DNA from: Bombyx mori
Taxonomy: Eukaryota; Arthropoda; Insecta; Lepidoptera; Bombycidae
Reading direction: 5' to 3'
DNA: 64,000 nucleotides
NCBI RefSeq assembly: GCF_030269925.1
Contig: NC_085128.1
Location: 5,210,501-5,274,500 of the forward strand
Part shown: positions 11,863 through 23,100 of the stretch, piece by piece
How positions within the stretch are numbered: the stretch's first letter is position 1
How the letters are laid out: every line of letters starts with the position of its first letter
Notes under the pieces: model-generated
What the model saw: the letters and a program-made list of their open reading frames with translations, nothing else
Databases searched by the model: none
What the model was told of the DNA's origin: nothing
Program-made: the position numbers and the translations under genes

Positions 11863-12547
11863 ATTACCTCTCATACCTCATTTCGATGAGTTGGTTTTCG
11901 TTTTTACAAAAATCAAATGTATATTACTTTTCGAACCGTCCAAATTCATTAGACAGTTTAATTTAATGAATAGTTATGTAAATCAGTTGCGTACGCACAA
12001 ATTCCTCACTTACATTTATCCGTTTCATTCTATCTTATCAGCACTATCTACTACTACTAATATTGAGCTTAGATTACATACGTTACGATGACAATAATCT
12101 CTGATAATTGTATTTGCATAATTTTTTATCAAAAGACCACGAATTATTTAAAAAAAAAGGAAATACGCTAAGGATTCGTGATTTGTTTTATCTAAATGAA
12201 AAGTCTTAACAGCCTATTTTATTTTATGTGGTAACGGTACTTCAAGGTACATGATAACATGCTTGTATGATCCATTATAAGATATACATAACAAAAATAG
12301 GCTTCAATAGCAAACCGGACTAACAATTATTTGATTATTCTCTTGATACTGGACAGGATATTAGAGCGAAGCTATAAAGTTATTGTATTATCATCGGTCT
12401 TAGAAGCGCGTGCAAATTTTCAAGTTAATCGGATATCTTGAAGACGTCCCTTTCTAAAGGTTGCGTTAGATAGAAACAAACATAAATACACATCAAGCTA
12501 ATAATAACGTGTTAAAAAAATTATATTCATGAAAGGCAATAATTCAT
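11863..12547. other. Unannotated DNA
   Basis: A TTTTCAAGTTAATCGGAT phrase at 12417-12434 resembles a stretch inside the Helitron at 45080-45328, but no ends are visible. Nothing else. Confidence 0.4.
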
Positions 12548-12667
12548 TATTTTTTTTAGTGCCTTCAATATCAGGCAGACAGGCATACGGCCCCCCTGAT
12601 GGTAAGTGGTCACCGTCGCTCATGGACGTCAGCAATGCCAGGGGCAGAACCAAGCCGCTGCCTACCA
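12548..12667 (-). mobile_element. LINE 3'-tail fragment
   Basis: Antisense copy of the last ~120 bp of the LINE at 32884-34752, starting (5') exactly at GGTAGGCAGCGG and ending in an A-run. Only the last codons and the short UTR are present. Confidence 0.85.
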
Positions 12668-14936
12668 TAAATTTACCTTTAATTTTGATTACTTATTATT
12701 TCTCAAAACAATACTAGGTATGGGCCGAAAAAAAGAAGTAAATAATTTTATAACGAACTGTTTGAGTGCACTTGCACGGAATTGAGAAGAAAAACTCCGT
12801 GAAATAGTTGTAATTCAAAGACACTTGCGCACAAAAGTCTTAAATATTGTAACCCTCGAATAGACTTAATCAGTGTTTTCAATTATCCTAAACGAATATG
12901 TTTACCACAGAAGATAAACGTACTGATTAAGTTTAATAGTAAATGCGGCGTGACAATAGTAAAATACGATTTTATGATCTCGTTTACAGCATATGTCGCT
13001 TTTATGTTTTGGTTTCTAGTAATTATTTAGGAATATTGTAATAGTTACCAAGGCGAAAGTGTGACAAATTCAGCATTCTTCACTAGCGCGTACTGTTATC
13101 CAATAAGCCAGTATACCTATATGAAATTAATATTCGTCTAAAAATATATCAAAACGATTGTCTTAATCCATCTGAAGCACATAACTGCGGTGGCGATTAA
13201 TGGCAAGGAAATAATCGTCAAACAAACAACTTTGAATTTACCAATGGAATATTATTTTGTGAGCATGTCCCTGAACGTTTCTTATTAATAATACACGTGC
13301 TTATAATATTATTACTGATTATATGCTATATGAATACACGAAAAATATAAATAAGAATTTCTGGTATAATACACTTTTCTAGTAGTAATAGAAACTCTAT
13401 GCTACATATTTTAATACAGTATTTTTTTAAGTAATGACTTCATTAGGTCTCTACGCAAGGTGCGAATAGGTATATGTATTTATTCGCATCTTTAGATAAC
13501 AACTACTAATAGAATTAGGACACACTTAAAAACCGCCTAATGGTGTGCTATTTAATTTTTAACAATCGATACTGTTGATCGAAGATCGATACAATTAATG
13601 TTGTTTATATTTTATTGCAGCGTAGACGAATATAGTTAATTTAAAATTAGGGCAAATGTTCCGTGTAATATGCTTGGTGCACTATATTATAAATAAAATA
13701 ACATACTATATTTATTATACTTTGAATATGATTTGATCTATTACAAAATGTTGATCATAAAAATTATAACAATTAAAGCTTCAAGAATAAAAATATCGTA
13801 TAGAAGGAACAGAAAAAAATTAAAAAAACGAGAAGGAAGATGAGATAAAGATGAGAATAAAATAAAAACAATAAAAGTAAGAAAAAACTTTCGAGACACC
13901 ATAATTCACGATTATTATTTTCTTAAAATAAGATCACCTCGTATAAACTACATGTAAATAAAATAGATTAACTTACTTTACGTATTTGGTTTATTTTTTA
14001 ATAATTACAACGAGTAACAAATATTATAAGCACTTTACAATACGTATAAAAATATTATAATACTTACCAAAAAAAGACATCTCAAATAAATAAAAACACA
14101 TCAGTTCACAAATCACTCAAACACAATGAACAAATATTATTGTAATGAATTGAAAAAAAAAACCACAAACGTGTATTGTTTAATAGTTCTGTTGATTAAT
14201 TTAATTCACAATTTGACAGATTTCGTCACCGATAGATGTTCGACGGAAAGCACACGTCTTCCACGACACCTAAAGCCGAACTGAGGACCAGTGAGGAGCG
14301 GGCGGACTCGGTGTTGTCAATGCTTAGTGACGATTAGATTTTCTCCAAAAAATGGTAAACCGAAAACTGAGGCTAGAAAGAAACGGCGCCTCCTGATCTC
14401 TCTTTATATTCCTACAAAAGGTTTCTAGAATGCTTAAATCACAATGAATTTAATGTATAAATCAAACTGAATCCAGTAGTAATCTAAAGTAATAAGTTCT
14501 AGAAATTTCATAAAAGATTACAGTTAATTTTATTAATCTAGTAATTTTTGAGTAGCGTTTTTCTTGGAATTTTGTCTTCGCAACATTTTAAAGTATCTTT
14601 GAGAGTATCTTTGTTTTTTTTTTAAACTTAGAAGGTAAGCGTTAAGGAAAATGCAGAAATCCGGATATTTCTTCAGCGCTTTCAACCCAAAGATTCGCTT
14701 GTTTCAGGCGCGCGCCGCCCCGTACCTCCGGATGCGATACCTGGCCCATGTTCCGCTAATTTCCCGCCATAGCTTACCTGTTCGTTTTATTATGCAATCT
14801 CATATTAAAAAAGAAGCATAATGACTCATATTTCACTGAGTTTACTGGTTAGGATCCATTTCCCCTCTAAGGGAGTGGTCTTTTGGATGTCGCGATAAAA
14901 ACGTTTAAGCGGCTCAGCTCTCGGCTTATCTATATA
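12668..14936. other. Long unannotated AT-rich stretch with two GC-richer patches
   Basis: Mostly AT-rich with no recognisable element. Bases 14220-14400 and 14690-14780 are clearly richer in CpG and G+C, the second with GGCGCGCGCC. They could be promoter or 5' exon sequence of a host gene, but no supporting frame or splice pattern is convincing. Confidence 0.35.
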
Positions 14937-15151
14937 CTAGCGACCCGCCCTCGCTTCGCTTCGGAAACATTAAAACACACATGAAACCAAAAAATAAAAA
15001 TAAAAAATAAATAAATAAAGTAGCCTATTTTCATCAGGGACAATGTCGGCTTCTAATGGAAAAAGAATTTTTCAAATCGGTCCAGTAGTTTCGGAGCCTA
15101 TTCGAAACGAACAAACAAACAAATCTTTCCTCTTTATAATATTAGTATAGA
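14937..15151 (-). mobile_element. Lep1-like Helitron, copy 1
   Basis: On the minus strand it starts TCTATACTAATATTATAAAG, continues through TCCGAAACTACTGGACCGAT, and ends GAGGGCGGGTCGCTAG with T following. The 5' TC, 3' CTAG and GCGA/TCGC subterminal hairpin fit a Helitron. The family resembles the Lep1 elements described from moths (recalled). 215 bp, no coding capacity. Confidence 0.8.
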
Positions 15152-15563
15152 TGAATGCGTGAAGCAAAAACTTTGTATCCCTTTTTACGAAAATTGCGCT
15201 GACGGAGGAGTATGAAATTTTCCACACTTATAGAGAATACAGAGAAGAAGTGCACAATGCTAATATTTTTTGAAAAAAATGCATAAAGGATACATTAAAT
15301 CAATAAAGAAAACATTACACACACTACATACCATGTATTTGACGCACACACGCATGCATACTATTTATTGTCAAACTTTTGTTCTTGACGTCTGTGGTCA
15401 AATTGAGGATAGATTAAATATTGTTTGTCTTTATTGATATTTTTTAATAGTGTAGCCTTGGCGAAATTTGTGATTATAGAAGTATAAAATACAACCATAA
15501 TAGAGTACAAACTTACAATTCCAATTAATTATAGTTGAATTTCGACTACTGCGGGACCCCTAG
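15152..15563 (+). mobile_element. Non-autonomous Helitron, family A, copy 2
   Basis: Body collinear with the copy at 8776 and ends CTAG at 15560-15563 after the AGTCGAA/TTCGACT-type hairpin (here one mismatch). Its 5' end abuts the 5' end of the Lep1-like element, so the two lie head to head and share the junction TAGTATAGATGAATGCGTG. Confidence 0.8.
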
Positions 15564-15879
15564 TTAAACTAATTCTTTGTCAAACAAACGTACACTTATA
15601 TTAAAACAATCCTGCAAAAAATGCTATTCATAATACGTAACAGTTTCCGAATACATTTTAATCTCCAGTACATAGCAAATTTAATTTCGCTTAAACGTTT
15701 AAGTCAGATTAAAATTCGCCCGCTGTTAAAAACTTTAATTAAGTATTTAATACAATACCTATATTTTATAATAAATAATAGTTGTTGTCGGCTCGAAGCC
15801 TAATGCCATGTAAATTATTTTTCAATTAGCAATGTAATAGCTTTATTGTCCATGAAAGTTCGTTCCAGGCTCTTCTTCT
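15564..15879. other. Unannotated AT-rich DNA
   Basis: No recognisable feature. Confidence 0.5.
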
Positions 15880-16048
15880 CAATCTCGGTGGACAGCGGTT
15901 ACCAGAGGAATGCCCTCCCCCTGAGATCTAAAGTCGAAGTCTCAATTGTATTGTATTATAGTTATCCCAACCTTGATACCGGAACGTATGCCTGCTTGGC
16001 AGCAGAAATAAACAGGACGGTGGTACCTACCCATGCGGGCTCATAATA
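15880..16048 (-). mobile_element. Bm1-type SINE, decayed
   Basis: Plus strand shows CTGAGATCTAAAGTC, CTCAATTGTATTG, ATAGTTATCCCAACCTTGAT, GGCAGCAGAAATAAACAGG and GGTGGTACCTACCCATGCGG. These follow the SINE body order with insertions and substitutions. Confidence 0.65.
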
Positions 16049-16730
16049 CACGCTGACACTAGCAAATCCTACGTGATGGTTTCTGTACGCTGTTATAGTT
16101 CTTAGAGAGCGCTCCCATCCTCCAGTGAATCCCTAGTGGACTTTAAGACAACCACCTAACAGCTTACGCCACGACCACGAGTCGCGAATGCCGAAGGAAA
16201 TATGTACTTCATTTAGTTTTGTTGGCTATGTACCTACCCCTTCTTATTTTAGCTCCGTAATAAAATTAACTTGGAAAACGATGAGAAATATCAATTTTAA
16301 ATAACTATTCGGAAATTAATTTCAAGTTTTCGAATGTACTAAGCTAAAAATCTATCTTAAAATATTTGGAATCGTCGTTGTCTAAAGAATAAGATGCCAG
16401 ATTGATTGTCACTCCAAGCATTCCGGAGGAGGGCACAATTTTTTCTAAGAAAATACGTCCTTCCCGCGTATTCACTAATAATTTACACGAAGAAGACCAA
16501 TATATCGCGTGAAAAAATCAAACCCGCACTAATAACCGGAGCATGTTAGAGTATCAGCTCACACGGGTTCACGGCACTATCATCATGTATACTTGTGTCA
16601 CGAAACAGTAATGCCATTTATTTGAACAACGGGACAATCGAAACATTGCACAACTGAGATTCGAACTGCAATTCTCATCGTGAGTTATCCACTTTACATC
16701 TGGCAAGCCGTGAGTGACTTCGCTCACTCA
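16049..16730. other. Mostly unannotated; possible very old SINE
   Basis: Bases 16550-16660 weakly follow the plus-strand SINE order (CACGGGTTCACGGCACTATC, CACGAAACAGTAATGCCATT). The rest is unrecognised. Confidence 0.3.
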
Positions 16731-17372
16731 TCACTACATAGTATAAAACAAAGTCGCTTTCTCTGTCCCTATATCCCTATGTATGCTTAAATCTTTAAAA
16801 CTACGCAACGGATTTTGATGCGGTTTTTTTTAATAGATAGAGTGATTGAACAGGATGATTAATATGTACTAGAGGTCCCGCAGTAGTCGAAATTCGACTA
16901 TAATTAATTTTGTACACTATTATGATTGTATTGTACACTATTATGATTGTATTTTATACTTCTATAATCACAAATTTTGCCAAGCCTACACTATAAAAAT
17001 TAATAATAAAGACAAACAATATTTAATCTATTCTCAATTTGACCACAGACGTCAAGAACAAAAGTTTGACAATAAATAGTATGCATACGTGTGTGCGTCA
17101 AATACATGGTATGTAGTGTGTGTGATGTTTTCTTTGTTGATTTAATGTATCTTTTATGCATTATTTAAAAAAAATATTAGCATTGTGCACTTCTTCTCTG
17201 TATTCTCTATAAGTGTGGAAAATTTCTTACTCCTCCGTCCGCGCAATTTTCGTAAAAAGGGATACAAAGTTTTTGCTTCACGTATTAATATATAGATAAT
17301 AACATCCATTAAATAGTGGAGAAATCAATAATAAATTACAGTTTCCGAAGTGAAGCGAGGGCGGGTCGCTAG
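16731..17372 (+). mobile_element. Helitron family B, split by a nested Helitron
   Basis: Starts TCACTACATAGTATAAAACA and ends GAGGGCGGGTCGCTAG at 17372. The outer element occupies 16731-16868 and 17297-17372. Family A fills the middle. The uninterrupted relative at 31961-32216 shows the same flanks joined directly. The 3' end is shared with the Lep1-like elements, so families B and Lep1 probably use the same transposase. Confidence 0.88.
16869..17296 (-). mobile_element. Non-autonomous Helitron, family A, copy 3 (nested)
   Basis: On the minus strand it runs from TCTATATATTAATACGTGAA to the CTAG whose complement is at 16869-16872, with the hairpin AGTCGAAATTCGACT beside it. It lies inside family B precisely between GTA and TAA, with no target duplication, as expected for A|T Helitron insertion. 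It carries a small internal duplication of a TTGTACACTATTATGATTGT phrase near 16910-16950. Confidence 0.9.
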
Positions 17373-17875
17373 TAAATGCAAAAAACGAAAATGTTTATGA
17401 TGCGGGAATGCAACACTAATAACTATTATTCCCAATTTTATTGTTTGAGTATTTTGATATACATCGAAGCGTTTTTATTTGTATTTTCGCCCGAACTGGG
17501 ACACAGTAGACATTGCTTGATGCTCTAGTTGTTTTGAGGTCATTTTTATTTGTGAATTCAGTGACGAGTGTTTTATTCTGGACGATTGTATTGTGCGAAT
17601 GGGGTTGTAGCTTTTATTAAATATGTTTACTTGTATAGAATGTAGTCGTAAAATATTTAGTTACATTTAAAATAATACGTTATATAAATTAAAACAAAAC
17701 AAAGTAGTTACATATTGCTTTATTAGGTTTCATGAAAACTGTGTTAAATGATATGTATCATTCGGGATTTAAAACAAAAGTACACAGTGTGTTTTTTTGG
17801 ATTTAGATACGGTTGTTTTTTAAATATTAAAAATCAAACATAACATTATCTACTGTTGACTAATTTTAACTAGAA
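17373..17875. other. Unannotated AT-rich DNA
   Basis: Nothing recognisable between two Helitrons. Confidence 0.5.
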
Positions 17876-18288
17876 TCTATATATTAATACGTGAAGCAAA
17901 AACTTTGTATCCCTTTTTACGAAAAATGCGCGGACGGAGGAGTATGAAATTTTCCACACTTATAGAGAATATAGAGAAGAAGTGCACAATGCTAATAATT
18001 TTTTGAATAATTCATAAAAGATAGATTAAATCAATAAAGAAAATATTACACACACTACATACCATGTATTTGACGCACACACGCATGCATACTATTTATT
18101 GTCATTCTTTTGTTCTTTACGTCTGTTGTCAAATTGATAATAAATATTGTTTGTCTTTGTTAATATTTTTTATAGTGTAGCCTTGGCGAAATTTGTGATT
18201 ATAGAAGTATAAAATACAATCATAATAGTGTACATACTTACAATTCCAATTGATTATAGTCGAATTTCGACTACTGCGGGACCTTTAG
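17876..18288 (+). mobile_element. Non-autonomous Helitron, family A, copy 4
   Basis: Starts TCTATATATTAATACGTGAA, carries the AGTCGAATTTCGACT hairpin and ends TTAG (one change from CTAG) before T. 413 bp, collinear with the other family A copies. Confidence 0.85.
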
Positions 18289-18624
18289 TAAATATAAATA
18301 TCCGACAACCATTGAAATGTTGACATTACTATTTATTCTACTATCGGCTAAACATAAAGAATTGGTTGCTAAAGCAATACTTCTTGATTCACATGCCAGT
18401 ATATAGCCCTGAAAATATTCCGCGAAAGCATACCAGGTTCACTTTAATACTAAATAACATTCTACCCAGTATATATCCGTATTCGTGGGAAGTGGGAGGC
18501 AACAAATTTGTCCGCATTAGGGATGGCAGTGGTAGCAACACGAGTCCACAGATAGCCAGTGCAATTTTAGTGCTTAAAGCATTACCTCCTTGAAACATAC
18601 TCTGATTTAAGGCGACCTTAATAC
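18289..18624. other. Unannotated DNA
   Basis: Overlapping short frames on both strands at 18366-18598 show no conserved motif. I see no gene. Confidence 0.45.
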
Positions 18625-18997
18625 TGTTACGCGCTGGGGTTCGTGATAAATAAATGTTCCACCAAAGTACAACTAAAAGCTGTATTCAACACTTAGAGCA
18701 CTTAAAACACTTCAAAACTCTCAATTCGCTTCTTTCGCTTCTTATCAGGTGATCCGTTTGCTGTTTCGCTTCGAGTAGTTCCGATTACTAACTGACTGCG
18801 TGCCATCTCTGCAATGCTTTTATAGTCGAGACGAAATCCCAAGAATCTTAGAGAATATTCCAAAAAACCGAGTACTGTGTTTCCGCTAACTGACAATAGA
18901 TGGCGTTGTACTTCTCGAGCGTTCTAGATGCTACTAGATCCTTCGATATTCGTTCGACTATTTGGCGATAGTTGGCGTTACTCTTACCGGCGTAACA
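18625..18997 (-). mobile_element. Solo LTR of an LTR retrotransposon
   Basis: 373 bp with termini TGTTACGC...GCGTAACA, that is TG...CA with an 8-bp terminal inverted repeat. It is flanked by the 4-bp direct repeat ATAC (18621-18624 and 18998-19001). On the minus strand it has TATAAAAG (18817-18824) and, about 25-30 nt downstream, a TCAGT arthropod initiator (plus 18791-18795), so it looks like an intact RNA polymerase II promoter. No internal gag-pol region is adjacent, which indicates LTR-LTR recombination. The 4-bp duplication fits Ty3/gypsy or BEL; I cannot choose. Related copies: 29573 and 52265. Confidence 0.82.
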
Positions 18998-19119
18998 ATA
19001 CGAACGATGTAGCCGGTTTGTCTAGAAGGGGAGTTCTCGTTAGAGATAAGTAAAAATCTTTTCAGTAATGAATTAGTTCTGAGACTCATTTCTAAAAAAA
19101 AATATCATTAATATATGTA

Positions 19120-19440
19120 TATATTTGTAGTACACATTGAAAGCCCATATGTGTGGACACGTCTTTCCTATTTCTGATGCAGAGCATACGTATTTTTTTA
19201 TGATAGAAAGATTTATTACTGGTGGGCCGGAGGCCTTTCCAGGTCCACCAGGATAGGTGAGCGAGCAAAGGCTCAGCCAGGAGCGGTTGGATTTGCGAAC
19301 AGTATACATATTGAAAGCCCATACGTGGAGACACTACTGACCTATTTCTTATGCAGAGCATTCGTGCGTTACGGCTTGAAGGATAAGATAGTTGTATTAC
19401 AATACAAATAGGACTTCGACTTAATGTTGCACGGTGAGTC
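19120..19440 (+). repeat. Two related decayed SINE pieces flanking a GC-richer block
   Basis: A ~65-bp segment with TTGAAAGCCCATA, CTATTTCT, ATGCAGAGCAT occurs at 19127-19190 and again at 19306-19365. The second continues into GCGTTACGGCTTGAAGGATA, matching the SINE body. The block between (GGGCCGGAGGCC, GGTCCACCAGGATAGG) is not SINE. This is a local duplication or two insertions of one subfamily. Confidence 0.5.
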
Positions 19441-20160
19441 GTTTAAGGCCATAAGGCATTCGGTTTGCTTACTTATTCTAACATTTAAATAATTTATCGC
19501 GTATCAAAACTTGATCAGAAACTAAAACGTGACAAAAGTACATCGACATAATTTTATTTTTATCTAATTTCATACTGTATGTTCTGATTTCACACAGTTT
19601 ACACAGCTCGCTTTTTTACGCTTACTTCTTAATTATGAATTAAATGTTTAAATGTTTTAATTGCTTATTTTAATTTTAATTTTAATTTTAATTTTACGAA
19701 CATAGTTCTAAGTATTATTCTACTTACAACGTATGGACTTAAGAGGGTCTGAATTAAATTAATTTTATTATAATTATTTTTATTTCATTTTATAAATAAA
19801 TTCAAAATGCGAGGATATAGCATCATAGTAGTCACAGTCATAGATCAGGGTCTAAATAAACATTCGGGCTATTAGTAAAATTACCAAGTCAAACAGTTTT
19901 ACATAATTGAAGCGAAAATGTTAGCGTCGAAAATGTAGTAAAATTTCAAACAACGAAGGCCGCGCACTGGAACTCAGCAAACAAAGTTATCCGGGCCTCA
20001 CACTCGACGTTCGTTAAGATTAACAAGGCCCTGTAGCGTATCAAGTCCAATCAACATTTCGGTTCACTAGATTGCTTAGTGTGTTGCTTTCTGCATCACA
20101 TAGATAGAAGAAACAATACTGCTTTGCTCTGGATATTTTTCCTAATCATGACATCTTTAA
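19441..20160. other. Unannotated DNA with a short TTTTAA-type tandem repeat
   Basis: A (TTTAAT)n run occupies about 19668-19696. Otherwise nothing recognised. Confidence 0.5.
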
Positions 20161-20469
20161 TTAGCTGACCCGGCAGACCTTGCAGTGCCTCAATCCATAA
20201 ATAAAAGATCTAAACTTTTGTATAAAATAAACTTAAAATAAACAAAAGGAATCCGTCCGACGGATTTTTTGTGTGTGGGGGGGGGACACATCAAAGGAAA
20301 AACAAAATTGTTATTTTTATTTAATTCCGAGCATTTTCATATTTATCTACCTTTTAAACTTTCTTTGGGCTTCCATAAATAATTTAAGACCAAAATTAGC
20401 CAAATCGGTCCAGCCGTTCTCGAGTTTTAGTGAGACTAACGAACAGAAATTATTTTTTATATATATAGA
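20161..20469 (-). mobile_element. Helitron-like element, another family
   Basis: On the minus strand the start is TCTATATATATAAAAAATAA and it contains ACGGCTGGACCGATTTGG, a phrase typical of insect Helitron 5' regions. It ends GCCGGGTCAGCTAA, so TC...CTRR holds. About 309 bp. No second copy in this window confirms the ends. Confidence 0.5.
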
Positions 20470-20522
20470 TAGATATATAGATAATATAGATAGATATATA
20501 GATAATATAGATAGATAGACAG
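20456..20522. repeat. (TAGATA)-type microsatellite
   Basis: A degenerate tandem of ATAGATAGATAT and ATAATATAGATAG units next to the Helitron 5' end. Confidence 0.9.
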
Positions 20523-20911
20523 ATTACGTGAAAAATTGTAACACTATCTTGTACATTCCACTTAGAAGGTTATTTAATCAGTACATCCTCAAACACAAAC
20601 CCTGCTACTTGCTAACTTCGTGTCACTAAATCACTAAATTCAGCATCCATGTCATAAAACCTGGTCTTTTACGCCTCCCAGAGACAAGTAGAACATCATG
20701 TAATGACGTAATTTGCATGCTATTAAGGAGCAAGAGGGAGTATTTCAATTTTGCCGCCCCATGCGTCTTGAGGGATCTCGAGCCGTACTCTCGTTAAAGT
20801 TTGACTTCTCTGAGGGCACCGCTTCGTTGACTACGCGAGTGATAACTCGACATTGAAGTTCTTTGTAAAAGTTGAATGAGTCGGTTTAATGATTGTGATT
20901 CGAAAAATAAT

Positions 20912-21082
20912 GTTTTTTTTATTGCTATGTGCCACCCACCTTGAGATATAAGTTCTAAGGTCTCAGTATAGTTACAACGGCTGCCCCAGCCTTCATGCCG
21001 AAATGCATTACTGCTTCACGGCAGAAATAGGCGGAGTGGTGGTACCTACCCGTGTGGACTCACAAGAAGTCCTACCACCAGC
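20912..21082 (-). mobile_element. Bm1-type SINE with internal deletion
   Basis: A polyA and the last bases TAGCAAT are joined directly to the middle of the SINE (GGTGGGTGGCACAT on the minus strand). About 70 bp holding most of the 3' conserved tail are missing. The body up to the ACCACCAG end is otherwise complete. A template jump near the 3' end during reverse transcription would explain it. Confidence 0.8.
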
Positions 21083-21725
21083 AATAAATAAATAAATGTT
21101 ATTATGCGTGACCATTATATTTCTATTGAATCTGAAAATAGAGGTTTTCTTTTTATTGTAGGTTGTAATTAAGTCGACGATTTCAATAAATATAAATGCT
21201 TTATAAACTTATATTACTCCTAACGAACTAACGGTGCTCAAAATACATATAACACACGTCTCGATACTATTTCTAAGAAAACCTATAAAGTGCTCGGTTT
21301 TGTTTAGTTCTAAGTTTCATTGTATTCAAATTATATGGAACAACTTACTACATAATTAATAATTTATACAGTATAGTTGTCAATAAGAACATTCACAGTT
21401 TGAGGCGCAGACAAATACATTACTATTGAAATAGAAAAGAGACTTCTTGGGTAAAAATACAAAACTCGTCCTGGCTATATTATAAAAAAAATCAGATTAT
21501 GCCATGATAGAATAAACCCAATCTTGGTTTTGTCTACAATAGGTAAATTAAAGTGGACGACAAGAGCTTATTAAATATCAAAATTAGAAATTCAAGTACA
21601 AGATTAGTTAAGCTACTTTATTTGGCTACTTGTATAGCAAAATATATTCCCATATTTACATTTTTTTCATATTCGCATATCTATGTTTTCCATATTTATG
21701 TTTATTTAAAATAAAATAAAATATT
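21083..21725. other. Unannotated AT-rich DNA
   Basis: No recognisable feature. Confidence 0.5.
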
Positions 21726-21840
21726 TTGACGTGACAACGTCTTATAATTCGATGGAGTCGGCTGTACGCCCGAAAAAACATGACTCATGCGGCGTTACCT
21801 CGTTCTGAGGCGTATTTTCTTATGACGTTGTCACGTTCAA
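21726..21840. mobile_element. Short TIR element (MITE), 115 bp
   Basis: Left end TTGACGTGACAACGTCTTAT and right end, read in reverse complement, TTGAACGTGACAACGTCATA match over about 20 bp with one gap and one change. The interior is GC-richer (GCGGCGTTACCTCG) and non-coding. I remember this unit as common in moth genomes. The target duplication is unclear. Confidence 0.65.
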
Positions 21841-23100
21841 CTATCGTCAGTAAACCGACTTTATAGACAACCAATTTTTTTTTATAACAATTGCATCTTA
21901 CTTTCTTACCAGATTAATTGAAAAAGATGGAATTACAATCGTTCTGCATTTAAATTTATTTAATGGAGATTCGTGTATGTATTATTGATCACAATCTACA
22001 ATTCATTAGAACAAAACATCAGACAAATTCCTCAGTAATATAACTCAATGTTTATTATTACAATAGCAATTAACGACAACCTAAAACAAACCCAAAACAT
22101 ACAGCAAAATTGTTCCTGCCCTTTAGCAGTTAAGCACATCGAAGAATTTAACATGTTCTGTACAAAAATAAATCAGTTGAAAAGAAAGGCTTAATAAAAG
22201 CGACGACACATACCTAAAACTAGTTCAAGCCGTTGGATACAAAAATACAATTCCATCTAATTTCCGAATTCGTGGTCACGAAACACTCAGCTAACTCGGC
22301 GTCTGCCGTTTCTTTTGTTGTACGGAAATAACCTGAAAGCCTTTAGTGGAAAAGCGTTTCCATGGAAAAGCTCTCGACCAACTGTCGACAAAGCAGTCCT
22401 TATGTAAAGGTACACTTTTTGCTGCGTCACAAAAAACCAGTTGACGAGCCATTCAAGGCATTTAGTTCAATATAATGAAAGGGAATTATCGGTTGACGTT
22501 GGTTATTTTTAATCTGTTTAAGAAATTGCCTCACCAAATTTTGGCTTCGTGAAAGTTTCGCTCAATTACGAATTATGTAAATCATTATTATTTTTATGGA
22601 TGAAAAACAACAGCTGCTTAAAATAATTGAAGCCATAAAATGCAGTCTAGAGGACTTAAGAACATCTCCATCGTAATTCTCTCTTAATATTTTCCTAAAA
22701 TAGATCAATAGGTACAAATATGTGAAACATAAATAATGTGGTAAACAAATAATAGATATATAAGAATTTAGATGTTTGAAGATTAATTGCCTGTTTATAC
22801 AGTAGATTTTCAAATGCTAGCTGTTATGAAATACAACTATACGGTACTTTCCGAAAATCTGAAAACGCTAACGACAGTAGTTTCAAGCTACTTTTGAACA
22901 CACAAAGAAGGACAAAAAGTTCTGAACGACAATATTCGGACTGTCGCTCCGAGCGAAAACCAGCTCCATTAAATATCTATTGTAGTACCCTATAATCATT
23001 TGCTTATATTCATTCGTTTTTTTATTACGCTCGTATTAAAATGTTTTTAAAACTAAGTCAAGTGGCGATATGTCTAACCAAAATTGTTGTTAGACTGTGT
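21841..23100. other. Unannotated DNA
   Basis: No recognisable gene or repeat. The 83-codon minus frame at 22562-22813 is AT-driven and motif-free. Confidence 0.45.

Noticed and set aside
14220..14400. CpG-richer patch as a promoter or first exon
   Set aside because: No TATA, no convincing initiator-downstream arrangement and no coding frame; kept only as a note in the block description.
18366..18598. Sense/antisense pair of 75- and 69-codon frames
   Set aside because: Mutual shadows in non-repetitive DNA without recognisable protein similarity or coding bias.
20250..20272. AATCCGTC/GACGGATT hairpin followed by T's, like a bacterial terminator
   Set aside because: The sequence is eukaryotic and lies within a Helitron-like element; no transcription unit ends here.
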